Assembly: GCF_016464015.1 (NCBI RefSeq) | Contig: NZ_JACDXT010000021.1 | Span: forward strand, 1-64,000 | DNA length: 64,000 nucleotides | Origin: Psychrobacter sp. bablab_jr014 | GTDB lineage: Bacteria; Pseudomonadota; Gammaproteobacteria; Pseudomonadales; Moraxellaceae | Reading direction: 5' to 3' | Position numbers and translations under genes: made by a program | The notes under the pieces: generated by a model | What the model was told of the DNA's origin: nothing | The model's input: only the letters and a program-made list of their open reading frames with translations | The model's database searches: none | Shown here: one piece after another, positions 36,783-45,727 of the stretch | Layout of the letters: each line of letters opens with the position of its first letter | How positions within the stretch are numbered: position 1 is the stretch's first letter

Positions 36783-36956
36783 TAGGGCGTGTCCCTATTT
36801 TAAAAATGGTGATAAAAATGAGATAAATCGCAGACAAACAAGGAAAATAGCGCAGGTAATATCGAGATATTGACCAGCTATTTGACGCCGCTTGGCAAAG
36901 ATTTAGCCATTTTTAGCCCATTTAGTGATAAACGATTAAATTAGGGAGATGCCCTA
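36783..36956. repeat. Family A dispersed repeat, copy 3 (complete)
   Basis: A complete copy of 174 bp from TAGGGCGTGTCCCTA (36783-36797) to TTAGGGAGATGCCCTA (36941-36956). The termini are inverted repeats with two mismatches. It lies between ilvE and its terminator. Its right-hand last three bases are, on the minus strand, the ilvE stop codon TAG. Confidence 0.88.
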
Positions 36957-37883
36957 GTCAATAAAGCTGAGCCAGTCCATATATTTTTCATTGCGACCGT
37001 GCACCACATCAAAGTATAGGGTTTGCAACTTCTCAGTCAGCTCACCACGTCCACCGTTACCGATGGTACGGTCATCATATTCGCGAATCGGCGTGACTTC
37101 TGCCGCTGTACCTGTCATAAAGATTTCATCAGCCAGATAAAACTCGTCACGGGTGATACGACGCTCAACGACTTTGATACCCAAGTCTTCAGCGAACTGA
37201 ATGATGGTACGGCGTGTGATGCCATCCAGCGCGCCACCTGCTAAATCAGGGGTGTGTAATTCGCCGTTTTTCACGAGGAATAAGTTTTCGCCTGAGCCTT
37301 GGCACACATAGCCTTGTGGATCCATCAAGATGGCTTCGTCATAGCCATGACGGGTAACTTCTTGGTTTGCCATGATAGACACAGGATAGTTGCTTGAGGC
37401 TTTTGCCTTACACATGGTCACGTTTGGCAAATGGTGCGTGTACGATGAGGTTTTGACGCGGATGCCGTTTTTGATGCCTTCTTCACCAAGGTATGCGCCC
37501 CAATGCCATGCAGCGACCATCGCATTGATGCTGTTGTCACGCGATGACAGACCGAGCTTTTCAGCACCGACCCAGATCAGTGGGCGAATATAGGCTTCTG
37601 CCAGACCGTTTTGTTTCACCACGTCTTTTTGGGCTTGTTCTAGCTCTGCAGCGTTAAACGGTACGTCCATTTGGAAGATACGCGCTGAGCCAAGCAGACG
37701 CTCGGTGTGCTCTTTTAGGCGAAAGATGGCAGTACGGTTATCAGCAGTTTGGTACGCACGCACGCCCTCAAACACTGCCATGCCGTAATGCAAGCTGTGG
37801 GTCAATACGTGGATATTGGCATCTGGCTGCTCAATGATGGTGCCATTCATCCAAAGCTTGCCGTCTTGTGTTGCCATGTTCAT
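36954..37883 (-). CDS. ilvE: Branched-chain amino acid aminotransferase
   Basis: A 309-residue fold-type IV PLP enzyme catalysing the last step of Leu, Ile and Val synthesis with glutamate. Typical features are HSLHYGMAVFEGVRAY near the N-terminus, the PLP-lysine segment MCKAKASSNYPVSIMA and GYDEAILMDPQGYVCQGSGE. AAGGA 8 bases before the ATG supports the start. The stop codon lies in the end of a family A repeat. It follows glnE on the same strand, the order also known in Pseudomonas, and is probably cotranscribed or separately promoted from the 204-bp gap. Confidence 0.95.
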   Translation of the reverse strand: MNMATQDGKLWMNGTIIEQPDANIHVLTHSLHYGMAVFEGVRAYQTADNRTAIFRLKEHTERLLGSARIFQMDVPFNAAELEQAQKDVVKQNGLAEAYIRPLIWVGAEKLGLSSRDNSINAMVAAWHWGAYLGEEGIKNGIRVKTSSYTHHLPNVTMCKAKASSNYPVSIMANQEVTRHGYDEAILMDPQGYVCQGSGENLFLVKNGELHTPDLAGGALDGITRRTIIQFAEDLGIKVVERRITRDEFYLADEIFMTGTAAEVTPIREYDDRTIGNGGRGELTEKLQTLYFDVVHGRNEKYMDWLSFID

Positions 37884-38087
37884 TGAATAATCCTTATGCT
37901 AGCGCGGGTCTAACTCTCTTGTGAAAATAAATATAATGATAATGTCGGTTTTTGGCATGATAAATCAATCGCCATCTGTCTGCCATTCATCCATGTTGTT
38001 ACCCATGTCCAAAACCGCGTTTTCGATTATATCACTGGCAGTAGCGCAAAATACAATCTTTTGGTTTTACTAAGACGACAGTTTTGG

Positions 38088-40937
38088 TTATTGTCCCGCC
38101 GTCTCCGTTGTTCCCATCAAGTATTGCCACTGCATCTGTACCTGCGCGCGCGTATGGTGCCACGGCATCTCATCGACCAGTAGTGGCTGTTTGGAGAGTG
38201 CCAGCTGGTGCGTGGCAGCGCGGATATGCAAGTACGCTTCGGTCAAGTCTTGACACACGCCCTTGTCCCAAATACCGAGCGCTGCCGCTTCGGCAAAGAT
38301 ACGGACATTATCGCTCCATTTGGTCAGGCTGGGATGCTCGTGCGCGTATGCCAAGACCACAAACTGCGCCAAAAACTCAATATCAATAACGCCGCCTGCG
38401 TCTTGTTTTAGATCAAACTTGCCTGCCTGCTGTTCGCGCTCGCTACTGCCCAAGTGCTTGCGCATCTTTTGGCGCATCTCTGCGACATCGGTACGCACTT
38501 GCGCCAAGGTACGCGGCTCAGTCAAGACCATACGGCGAATGCGCTCAAACTGCGCCATGACCTCACTGTCCCCACAGATGGGACGCGCCCGCACCAGGGC
38601 TTGATGCTCCCATGCCCACGCCTTTTCGCATTGATAGGTTTCAAAGGCATTGCATGAGACCACCATCATGCCTGCATTGCCAGACGGACGCAGACGCATG
38701 TCAATCTCATAAGCGCGGCCATCACGGGTCTGGGTATTGAGGTAGGTCATCAGCTTTTGTGCCAGACGCGCCGCAAACTTCATGCCGCTGACCGACTTTT
38801 CGCCCGTCGTCATGCCGCTCTCTTCAATCTGATGCAAAAACACCAAGTCCAAATCAGACGAATAAGACAGCTCAAGTCCACCCAATTTGCCATAACCGAT
38901 GATAGCAAAGCCGCAATGTGCTTCGGTCACAGGGTCGCCATCTTTACCAATCGGATAGCCGTAGCGTCTGACCATTTCATTAAAGGCACGCTCCAACGCC
39001 GCTTCCAAGACGACCGCAGCAATATAGGTCAACGAGTCAGAAACCTTCATAATCGGACGCTCAGCGAGCACGTCACTGGCAGCCACCGCGAGCACTTGGG
39101 TCTTTTTAAACAGACGCAGCGCGCTTAGCATATTTTCTTCATCTTCAGGCTCGACGCGCAAGAGCTGCTGACGCAAAATATCGCGCAGCTCTTCTTGATC
39201 GGGCAGATGGCGATAGCGCTGCTGCAAAAAATTATCGAGCAGCACAGGATATTGCGCAAGCTCACTGGCAATCCACGGACTGGCGGCGAGCATCGGTATC
39301 AGCTGTGTGGTGGCATTAGGGTTTTCGTCAATCATGACCAAATAAATCGAACGGCGGCAAATCGCCTCAAGCAGGGCAATCAGACGCGGTAAGGCCGCAT
39401 TGACCAGCGGGCGCTTATCTTCATACGTCAATAACGCATGCACAATCACAGGATACGCAGAGTCAAGACGTTCTCTCGCCTCTTCACTCAGATTACTGAC
39501 CATTTTTGATTGCCAAAACTGCTCAAGCTTAGCGCGGTTGTCATCGCTCAATACAGCATCAAGCTGCGAGACCTGCGCGTCAAAATCTTCCTCAGGGGTA
39601 TCTTCTTTACTTGGCATTTGACGTTCGGTCACCATGCGCTCAAAGGGCACGCTGACATTACTGCGATGCTTATTCAAGGTGTTAAGAAGCTCGTCCCAAT
39701 TATCGAACTTGAGCGTTTTTGCTAAATTATTTTGCCAATGCGCGTCTTGCGGTAAGCGCTGGGTCTGCTGGTCATGAATGCCTTGAATACCGTGCTCAAG
39801 ACGACGTAAAAAGCGATACGCCGCGCTTAGGTGCCGATAGGTTTTTGCTTCGATATAGCCCAAGTCGACCAACACTTTCATGGCATTTAGACAAGATTTG
39901 ACCTGTAGCTCAGGATGTCTGCCACCATAAATCAGCTGAAAGGCTTGCACAATAAATTCAATGTCACGAATACCGCCCGCACCGAGCTTAATATTGTCCA
40001 AGTCTTCGCGCTGTGCCACTTGGTTTTGAATCAAGGACTTCATCTCGCGCAGTGCCGAAAACGCGCTGTAATCCACGTAATAGCGGAACACAAACGGTTT
40101 AATTAAGGCTTGTAGACGCTCAAAAAAATCATCGCCAATCTGTCCAACCACCCGCGCTTTTAACCAGGCAAAGCGTTCCCACGCCCGCCCATGTTTGGCA
40201 AAGTATTTTTCTAAGGCCGATAAATGAATGGCAAGGTCACTGCCATCGCCCCACGGACGCAGGCGCATATCCACGCGAAACACAAAGCCATCGGCGGTGC
40301 TGTGATCGAGCAGGCGGATGATGCCTTGCCCAAGGCGGGTCATAAAGCGTTTATTATCAATACTGCGCGTGCCTTTGCTCTTATCGCCGTCGGTTTCGCC
40401 TTGCCCTTGATGGACAAAGATAAGGTCAATATCACTTGATAAGTTCAGCTCATGCGCGCCCAATTTTCCCATCGCCATGACCGCCATTTCATCAACCTGG
40501 CGGTTGCCATTTATATCAATAAACGTCGGATAGCCGTACTGCTTTACCAGCTGCTGATAGCTGTAGTCTTTGGCAAATAAAATACAGCCGTCCGCAAACT
40601 CGGACAGCTCATCGGTCAGCTGCTCAAGGCGAATCAGCCCAAGTGCGTCTTGCCATATCCAGCGCATCATGAGCAGCATACGCAGATGGCGCAGCCCTTT
40701 CATAACCACAGGCTCATCGCCCAGCTGATAGTTGTCATCCAAGGTATAGTCTTGAATCAAGTCATCAATTTGCTGACGGGTCAAGGTGGTGTCGAGCGGA
40801 TAGCTGCGCAAAAACGTCTGACACGAGGCGCTACGATTTTCCCAAATTTGCGCAGCAAACTCACTCGCCGTATACAGCGCTGCAATTTGGGCATCGGTTG
40901 GCTGATGATTGGGGACACTTGACGTCGCAGATGGCAT
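38088..40937 (-). CDS. glnE: Glutamine synthetase adenylyltransferase / adenylyl-removing enzyme
   Basis: About 949 residues, the normal length. It adenylylates and deadenylylates glutamine synthetase according to the state of PII. Two nucleotidyltransferase domains are seen: MGKLGAHELNLSSDIDLIF near residue 160 and GYGKLGGLELSYSSDLDLVF near residue 682, each with the catalytic D-x-D. HD-type helical regions follow each. The ATG at 40937 has AAGGAG 11 bases upstream; a GTG at 40949 would overlap that site and is rejected. Confidence 0.95.
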   Translation of the reverse strand: MPSATSSVPNHQPTDAQIAALYTASEFAAQIWENRSASCQTFLRSYPLDTTLTRQQIDDLIQDYTLDDNYQLGDEPVVMKGLRHLRMLLMMRWIWQDALGLIRLEQLTDELSEFADGCILFAKDYSYQQLVKQYGYPTFIDINGNRQVDEMAVMAMGKLGAHELNLSSDIDLIFVHQGQGETDGDKSKGTRSIDNKRFMTRLGQGIIRLLDHSTADGFVFRVDMRLRPWGDGSDLAIHLSALEKYFAKHGRAWERFAWLKARVVGQIGDDFFERLQALIKPFVFRYYVDYSAFSALREMKSLIQNQVAQREDLDNIKLGAGGIRDIEFIVQAFQLIYGGRHPELQVKSCLNAMKVLVDLGYIEAKTYRHLSAAYRFLRRLEHGIQGIHDQQTQRLPQDAHWQNNLAKTLKFDNWDELLNTLNKHRSNVSVPFERMVTERQMPSKEDTPEEDFDAQVSQLDAVLSDDNRAKLEQFWQSKMVSNLSEEARERLDSAYPVIVHALLTYEDKRPLVNAALPRLIALLEAICRRSIYLVMIDENPNATTQLIPMLAASPWIASELAQYPVLLDNFLQQRYRHLPDQEELRDILRQQLLRVEPEDEENMLSALRLFKKTQVLAVAASDVLAERPIMKVSDSLTYIAAVVLEAALERAFNEMVRRYGYPIGKDGDPVTEAHCGFAIIGYGKLGGLELSYSSDLDLVFLHQIEESGMTTGEKSVSGMKFAARLAQKLMTYLNTQTRDGRAYEIDMRLRPSGNAGMMVVSCNAFETYQCEKAWAWEHQALVRARPICGDSEVMAQFERIRRMVLTEPRTLAQVRTDVAEMRQKMRKHLGSSEREQQAGKFDLKQDAGGVIDIEFLAQFVVLAYAHEHPSLTKWSDNVRIFAEAAALGIWDKGVCQDLTEAYLHIRAATHQLALSKQPLLVDEMPWHHTRAQVQMQWQYLMGTTETAGQ

Positions 40938-41337
40938 AGTCGTACACACTCCTTACAAAACGGCAGGACACCGTCATGGATGCTCGCTATGAGTCTGGGT
41001 CGCATATATCGACCCGATAGCAGGCATGACTGTTATTAAAATTATCGGTCGAGAAAAATAATATAGCGGCTTAGATGATAAATCAGCTTGCATCACCAGT
41101 CAGTCGTTTAACAGGTTAATATGCCGTATATCATAGCTAAATCTTACAAATAAAAAACGCAGCACAAAGACTCTAGCACAAACCATACACATCAGGCAGC
41201 GACTATCCGCGATATTGTGCAGCATTTTGTAAGAACATTTTAGCGCACCACCCATCAAAGGTTGCGCCGCCGCAATTTTTTGCCATAATACCCAAGCGGC
41301 TGTCGGTCGCTCATGTGTTTAACGGGAGAGAACCACG
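40938..41337. other. 400-bp gap upstream of glnE and tusD
   Basis: This divergent intergenic region must hold promoters for glnE (minus) and tusDCBE (plus). The only structure noticed is a short hairpin, GGGTCG (40997-41002) with CGACCC (41010-41015), in the glnE leader. No coding frame, tRNA or repeat-family copy is visible. Confidence 0.5.
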
Positions 41338-41727
41338 ATGGCGCATACCACTTTATTATTAACCAAAGACCCCAGCCACCCGATAACGATGCTGGCGCTA
41401 CGTTATGCGGAGGCGTATTTGCAGTCCCATCCTGACAATACCTTATCCGTGTTTTTTTACGCGGATGCAGCAAGTATTGCCAGCCGCTTACGTTGGCAGT
41501 CCGCTGAACAATTTAACATCACCAAAGCATGGCAAAGCCTTGCAAGCGCGCATCATTTGTCGCTGCCTGTCTGCGTCAGCACCGCACTCAGTCGCGGCAT
41601 CACTGACACGGATAACGGCACACGTCATCAATTAACAGGCGACAGCTTGGCCGAAGGTTATCAGTTGGTGGGGCTGGGTGAGCTTGCCAGCCTAATGCAA
41701 GCAGAGGGACGTATGCTTTGCTTTTAG
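41338..41727 (+). CDS. tusD: Sulfur relay protein TusD/DsrE
   Basis: 129 residues of the DsrE family. With TusB and TusC it forms the complex that passes persulfide sulfur from TusA to TusE during 2-thiouridine synthesis at the tRNA wobble base. The sulfur-carrying cysteine is in LPVCVSTALSRGI (Cys at about 80). It is the first gene of a four-gene operon in the order D-C-B-E. GGGAGAG lies before the ATG. Confidence 0.9.
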   Translation: MAHTTLLLTKDPSHPITMLALRYAEAYLQSHPDNTLSVFFYADAASIASRLRWQSAEQFNITKAWQSLASAHHLSLPVCVSTALSRGITDTDNGTRHQLTGDSLAEGYQLVGLGELASLMQAEGRMLCF

Positions 41728-41793
41728 TCACCTGCTACATTTATCGTTAATGTGTGAGCATGAATCAAACAACCGCTCTACTCTGGGGAACCA

Positions 41794-42117
41794 ATGAGAT
41801 TATTCATCCAATTACAAGGCGCAACCGAGCTGTTAAGCTATGAAGGCTGCGCTCTGGCATTGACACTTGCGACCTTTGGGCATGAGGTGCAGCTGTATTT
41901 GACGCCCAATGTCTTTGACCAACTGATGCAGCCGACATCGCGCTTGCATGGTATGATACAGGCACTTGATTTGTATGACTTGCCGCCCGCGTGGCTGCCT
42001 GATGACACGCTAAGTGGCTGGCTGGTTGGCGTATTGCCTGCCGATGTGGCAAGCCAGCTGGTATTAGCGCCTGAGCATATCGACGTTACGGCCTTTGACC
42101 AAGTGATTAGCGTTTAA
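41794..42117 (+). CDS. tusC: Sulfur relay protein TusC/DsrF-like
   Basis: 107 residues of the DsrE/DsrF fold, somewhat shorter than the usual 119. Segments ELLSYEGCALALTLATFGHEVQLYLTPNVF and a C-terminal TAFDQVISV (compare the family's end) fit TusC. The structural role is in the TusBCD hexamer. It follows tusD by 66 bp and precedes tusB by 43 bp; the assignment rests on this order as well as the sequence. Confidence 0.8.
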   Translation: MRLFIQLQGATELLSYEGCALALTLATFGHEVQLYLTPNVFDQLMQPTSRLHGMIQALDLYDLPPAWLPDDTLSGWLVGVLPADVASQLVLAPEHIDVTAFDQVISV

Positions 42118-42160
42118 CGCAATAAATGATAAACCATACATAAAAAGGTAACGACGCATT

Positions 42161-42487
42161 ATGGCGACACTCCACCAACTTCATGCGACAGGCGAGACGC
42201 TAGATGGCAGCGTAGCGCGCCTTGCCCAAATGTGGCAAGCGGGCGACAGTATTCTACTGCTGGGCGCAAGCGTCGCGTATATCGACTGGCTACAGATGGC
42301 GATGGATGCCGAAGCTTTGACCGATTGCCAAGCCATTTACGCGCTAGAGCAAGATATCAACGCGCTAGATGAACAGACAGTCAGTCGTCTTAAACTTCAA
42401 GACAAAGCCACGATTATTAGCGACAGCACATGGGTAGACTTAACCCTCGACGCTCAATTTCAGCAGGTAATCAGTATCGCCCTATGA
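42161..42487 (+). CDS. tusB: Sulfur relay protein TusB/DsrH-like
   Basis: 108 residues. MATLHQLHATG and the SILLLGASVAYIDW stretch fit the DsrH/TusB family, the small third subunit of the TusBCD complex. Sequence conservation is low, so the call leans on position between tusC and tusE. Its stop overlaps the tusE start as ATGA. Confidence 0.78.
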   Translation: MATLHQLHATGETLDGSVARLAQMWQAGDSILLLGASVAYIDWLQMAMDAEALTDCQAIYALEQDINALDEQTVSRLKLQDKATIISDSTWVDLTLDAQFQQVISIAL

Positions 42488-42834
42488 CTATGAATACAGA
42501 CGCAGACACCCCCACCCTCGGAACGATTGCCCTTGACAGTGACGGTCATCTTTGCGATCACACGCTATGGACGCCTCAAGTCGCGCAGCAGCTCGCCAAT
42601 ACCCTTGAGGTACAGCTGACCGATGAGCATTTGGCCATTTTGACCCAAGTGCGGCAGTTTTTTGACACGTTTAATCACCCGCCCGCCACGCGTCCGCTGA
42701 TCAAATGGCTACAAAAGACCTTGCCTGAGCACGGCATCAGCAACCAAAAATTGCAGCAACTCTTTAACACAGGCTTGGTCGCTCGCCATGTCAATCGTGT
42801 GGCAGGCTTGCCCAAACCGCCAAACTGTCTATAA
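42484..42834 (+). CDS. tusE: Sulfurtransferase TusE/DsrC-like
   Basis: About 116 residues. The fold is shown by GHLCDHTLWTPQVAQQLA, LTDEHLAILTQVRQFF and the C-terminal arm GLPKPPNCL, whose cysteine next to the end carries the sulfur received from TusD and hands it to MnmA on tRNA. The start at 42484 overlaps the tusB stop by 4 bp; an in-frame start at 42430 would lie deep in tusB and is rejected. A terminator follows. Confidence 0.9.
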   Translation: MTMNTDADTPTLGTIALDSDGHLCDHTLWTPQVAQQLANTLEVQLTDEHLAILTQVRQFFDTFNHPPATRPLIKWLQKTLPEHGISNQKLQQLFNTGLVARHVNRVAGLPKPPNCL

Positions 42835-42858
42835 GTTTTCCACTTTATTATTATAAAT

Positions 42859-42885
42859 AAAGCCGTCTTGATACAGACGGCTTTT
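42859..42885 (+). terminator. Terminator after tusE
   Basis: AAAGCCGTC (42859-42867) pairs with GACGGCTTT (42876-42884) across 8 bases, followed by T-rich sequence. It can also serve the convergent trmL gene. Confidence 0.85.
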
Positions 42886-42922
42886 ATTTGCTTCACTGTT
42901 GATTTATACGTTTAAATGCCTA

Positions 42923-43471
42923 CTATTTTGGGTCATATACGGTCAAGGTTTCATAGCCCACACTGCGCCCCGTGTCACCGCTAAAGCCTTGCTGACGCCA
43001 TACTTCATACAGACAAATCGCCACACTGTTGGAAAGATTCAGACTGCGCGAATCAGGCAGCATCGGTAGACGCAGCCAATTGCCCTCGCCAATAGCGGCA
43101 CGCACCTCATCACTTAGTCCTGCGGTTTCTGAACCAAACACCAACGCGACCGAAGGCGCTGCTTCTGTACTTTCTACCACTGCCCCAAAGTCATACTCAT
43201 AAAACGGCTGGCTCAGCTTGGTCGTCAATGCCACGATGCGCTCGCAGCTTGCCGCTCTTAATGCCGCTTCTGCTGCTTGCCAATTCTGATGCACTTGCAA
43301 GTGCGCATATTCATGATAATCAAGTCCTGCACGGCGTAATTTTTTATCATCAAGCGCAAATCCTAATGGCTCGACCAAATGCAGCTGCGCGCCTGTATTG
43401 GCACACAGACGAATGATGTTGCCTGTGTTGCTGGGCATTTTGGGTGATACCAACACAATATGAATGGTCAT
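42923..43471 (-). CDS. trmL: tRNA (cytidine(34)-2'-O)-methyltransferase
   Basis: 182 residues of the SPOUT superfamily. MTIHIVLVSPKMPSNTGNII, LRRAGLDYHEY, VFGSETAGLSDEV and LRLPMLPDSRSLNLSNSVAI are the TrmL/TrmH-type SAM-binding and dimer motifs. It methylates the wobble ribose of leucine tRNAs. The ATG at 43471 carries GGAAGAG upstream; a frame extension to 43585 has no such support and falls outside the family's N-terminus. Confidence 0.92.
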   Translation of the reverse strand: MTIHIVLVSPKMPSNTGNIIRLCANTGAQLHLVEPLGFALDDKKLRRAGLDYHEYAHLQVHQNWQAAEAALRAASCERIVALTTKLSQPFYEYDFGAVVESTEAAPSVALVFGSETAGLSDEVRAAIGEGNWLRLPMLPDSRSLNLSNSVAICLYEVWRQQGFSGDTGRSVGYETLTVYDPK

Positions 43472-43765
43472 AACTCTTCCAAATAAAAAAATAATTCCTG
43501 CTCGGTATATGGTGCCAAGCAAACCTAAGCATAGATAATGTCTGGCTTTGCGCGTTATTATGCTGTGATACAAAGCGCGCAACATTACGTGATTGTACTT
43601 TAAAGTTACAGTTTATTATCAATACTTACACTTTACTACTGGGCACGATTTTTATCTTTTACTATGATGAACTCAACAAAGGAAGCATAAGCGGCGCAGA
43701 ATACGGACGAAACGCCAAAGTCTGACGCTTATTGTGCAATTAAATCCTAAGGACGGTCAACGGTA

Positions 43766-43831
43766 GCAAAGTGCTTTGCTTTATCTTGTGACTTTTTGAG
43801 ACGATAGCGCTTTTATCTTTATTATAAAAGC
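43766..43831 (+). promoter_or_regulatory. Inverted repeats upstream of the small lipoprotein gene
   Basis: Two perfect inverted repeats lie in the 390-bp gap before the entericidin-like gene: GCAAAG-TG-CTTTGC at 43766-43779 and GCTTTTAT with ATAAAAGC at 43809-43831 (7-base loop). They stand 30-95 bp before the start and could be an operator and a leader hairpin. The rest of the gap (43472-43765) shows nothing recognisable. Confidence 0.4.
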
Positions 43832-43861
43832 ACAGAATTACCATCATTTGAGGATATTATT

Positions 43862-44002
43862 ATGAAAAAACTTATCATCGCATCTATGGCAGCTATGTTT
43901 GTACTAACTGGTTGCAACACGTTCAAAGGCCTAGGCGAAGACGTATCAAGCGCAGGTAATGCTGTGACTGGTAGCGCACAAGAAGTACAAAACAAAATCT
44001 AA
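43862..44002 (+). CDS. Entericidin-like small lipoprotein
   Basis: A 46-residue protein. MKKLIIASMAAMFVLTGC is a lipoprotein signal with lipobox LTGC (Cys 18). The short mature part, NTFKGLGEDVSSAGNAVTGS and following residues, matches the entericidin A/B (EcnAB) pattern of a Gly/Ala/Ser-rich amphipathic helix. Entericidins are membrane lipoproteins, EcnB being a stress-induced bacteriolysis factor. GAGGA stands 8 bases before the ATG, and a perfect terminator follows 25 bp after the stop, so it forms its own unit. Confidence 0.88.
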   Translation: MKKLIIASMAAMFVLTGCNTFKGLGEDVSSAGNAVTGSAQEVQNKI

Positions 44003-44027
44003 GCATTATTTGGGCTTACGATTTATA

Positions 44028-44057
44028 AAAGGCTTACTTTACCGTAAGCCTTTTTTT
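44028..44057 (+). terminator. Terminator after the small lipoprotein gene
   Basis: AAAGGCTTAC (44028-44037) pairs perfectly with GTAAGCCTTT (44044-44053), loop of 6, followed by T's to 44057. Confidence 0.9.
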
Positions 44058-44137
44058 ATGCTTAATAATCTTATTTAAATCATGACAAAAGATAAAGCAA
44101 TGATTCACCAAAAGACCGTCATTATCCAAAAGAACGT

Positions 44138-45397
44138 TTATAAAAAGGCATGCAGCACTTGATTGAGATAGCGCAGTCCCAGTGGACTGGGGATAATGCC
44201 CGCATCGCCCTGCTCTAATAACCCTTGGGTTACAAGCGTGGCTACTGTTTCTGCAATCGTACTGCGCGGCAAGCCAGTACGCGCCTCGAACAACGCCCAA
44301 GACGCCCCATGATGCAAGCGCAAGGCATTAAGCATAAACTCGCTGACCAGCTCGTCTTTATCTATCGCCTGCCAGTTGACCATTTTTGGTACGGTATTTA
44401 TGGCTTCGGTCGTGCTTATAGCTGGGCTGTAGTCTTTAGGCAACCTTGACTTGCTAAAGCGGTAAATTTGCCCTGCGCTTACTGATTCAGCATCCAGTAA
44501 CTGTGCTGCCTCTTGATGGTTTATATCAATACTGACTTTGCCATGCGCGCCCGCACCAATCGCCAAATAATCCCCAAATTGCCAATAATTGATATTGTGG
44601 CGGCACGGCTGGTCATCCTTGCCCGCCCACGCGGAAACTTCATAATTGCGATAGCCCAAGCGCGTAAGGAGCGCCTGTCCCGCGTCCTCAATCTCTTCTA
44701 AATCTGTCTCGTCAGGCAATACGGGCTGATTGCGATAAAAGACGGTATTTGGCTCAATGGTCAGCTGATACCATGAAATGTGCGTCGCGCCTGCTTCATG
44801 GGCGGTGGTAATATCATACAATGCCTCATCCGCGCTTTGCTCAGGCAAGCCATGCATCAAGTCCACATTGACTCGCGTAAAGCCCGCCGCGCGCGCTTGC
44901 CCAATCGCGCTCACTGCTTGCTCAGGGTTGTGGATACGTCCAAGTTTAGTCAGCTTATCGGCATCAAAGCTTTGCACGCCGATAGACAGTCGGTTGATGC
45001 CCACTGCTAGATACTCAGTAAACGGCGCATGCTCCAGCGTACCTGGGTTTGCCTCCATCGTGATTTCGATATCTGCCGCCCATTCAAAGCATGCACGTAA
45101 GCCTTCAAATAAACGCTGATATTCATTAATGGGCAATAATGAGGGCGTTCCACCACCAATGAATATTGAACTGATGACCCGCCCTTGCGCCAAGTTTTTC
45201 TGCATTTTGGCATCGGCCAATAGCGTATCCACGTACTCACGATACATGGCAGCATCGGCATCAGGCTTTAGTTCATGCGAATTAAAGTCACAATACGGGC
45301 ACTTTTTGACGCACCACGGAATATGAATGTACAGCGCCAAAGGAATGTCTGCCACATTTAGAGACAGCTTTTGAGGTAACGCATCGTATACAGGCAT
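44138..45397 (-). CDS. hemW: Radical SAM heme chaperone HemW
   Basis: About 419 residues. LYIHIPWCVKKCPYCDFNSHE carries the CX3CX2C cluster motif near residue 25-32, followed by IFIGGGTPSLLP and EITMEANPGTLE. It lacks oxygen-independent coproporphyrinogen oxidase features and matches the HemW group, which transfers haem to respiratory enzymes. GAGAHGKVS and the C-terminal HemN-type domain (ISEFMLNALRL-like LVSEFMLNALRLHHG) are present. ATG at 45397 chosen; a GTG 9 bases earlier is possible. Confidence 0.92.
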   Translation of the reverse strand: MPVYDALPQKLSLNVADIPLALYIHIPWCVKKCPYCDFNSHELKPDADAAMYREYVDTLLADAKMQKNLAQGRVISSIFIGGGTPSLLPINEYQRLFEGLRACFEWAADIEITMEANPGTLEHAPFTEYLAVGINRLSIGVQSFDADKLTKLGRIHNPEQAVSAIGQARAAGFTRVNVDLMHGLPEQSADEALYDITTAHEAGATHISWYQLTIEPNTVFYRNQPVLPDETDLEEIEDAGQALLTRLGYRNYEVSAWAGKDDQPCRHNINYWQFGDYLAIGAGAHGKVSIDINHQEAAQLLDAESVSAGQIYRFSKSRLPKDYSPAISTTEAINTVPKMVNWQAIDKDELVSEFMLNALRLHHGASWALFEARTGLPRSTIAETVATLVTQGLLEQGDAGIIPSPLGLRYLNQVLHAFL

Positions 45398-45486
45398 AAC
45401 AATCACTTAGGCTAAAATGGTGAGGATTTAACGTATAAATGTAGTTGGTGCTAAATAAAAAAAGCACATTATTACAAACACGCTCC

Positions 45487-45552
45487 ATTGAACGGTATTT
45501 TTCTTGCTTGTTGTGGCTGCGCCTCCAAAGGCTACGAAAAATACCATTAAAT
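45487..45552. repeat. Family B 66-bp palindromic repeat, copy 2
   Basis: 66 bp with inverted ends ATTGAACGGTATTTTTC and GAAAAATACCATTAAAT and the shared inner block CTTGCTTGTTGTG. It lies upstream of hemW in the 330-bp gap before the EVE gene. The remainder of that gap (45553-45727) has an open minus-strand frame discussed as a finding. Confidence 0.85.
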
Positions 45553-45727
45553 CTCGCTATATATTATTTATAAAAATATCTACTTTAATAGCTTATCTAA
45601 GCGCACTGGCAAATAATTTAGTGGCGGTAGGATAACGGCTTCTTTTATAAAAGAAAAGCATATCGAGTAAAAGCAGCGCATCAAACACACCTATCGTCAC
45701 CCAACATAAAATAATAAGGAGCACACG

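Noticed and set aside
42500-42834. DsrC as part of dissimilatory sulfite metabolism
   Set aside because: Gene order tusDCBE with no dsrAB points to tRNA thiolation.
43472-43585. Extended N-terminus of TrmL
   Set aside because: The family starts at the MTIHIVLVSP segment, where a ribosome site is present.
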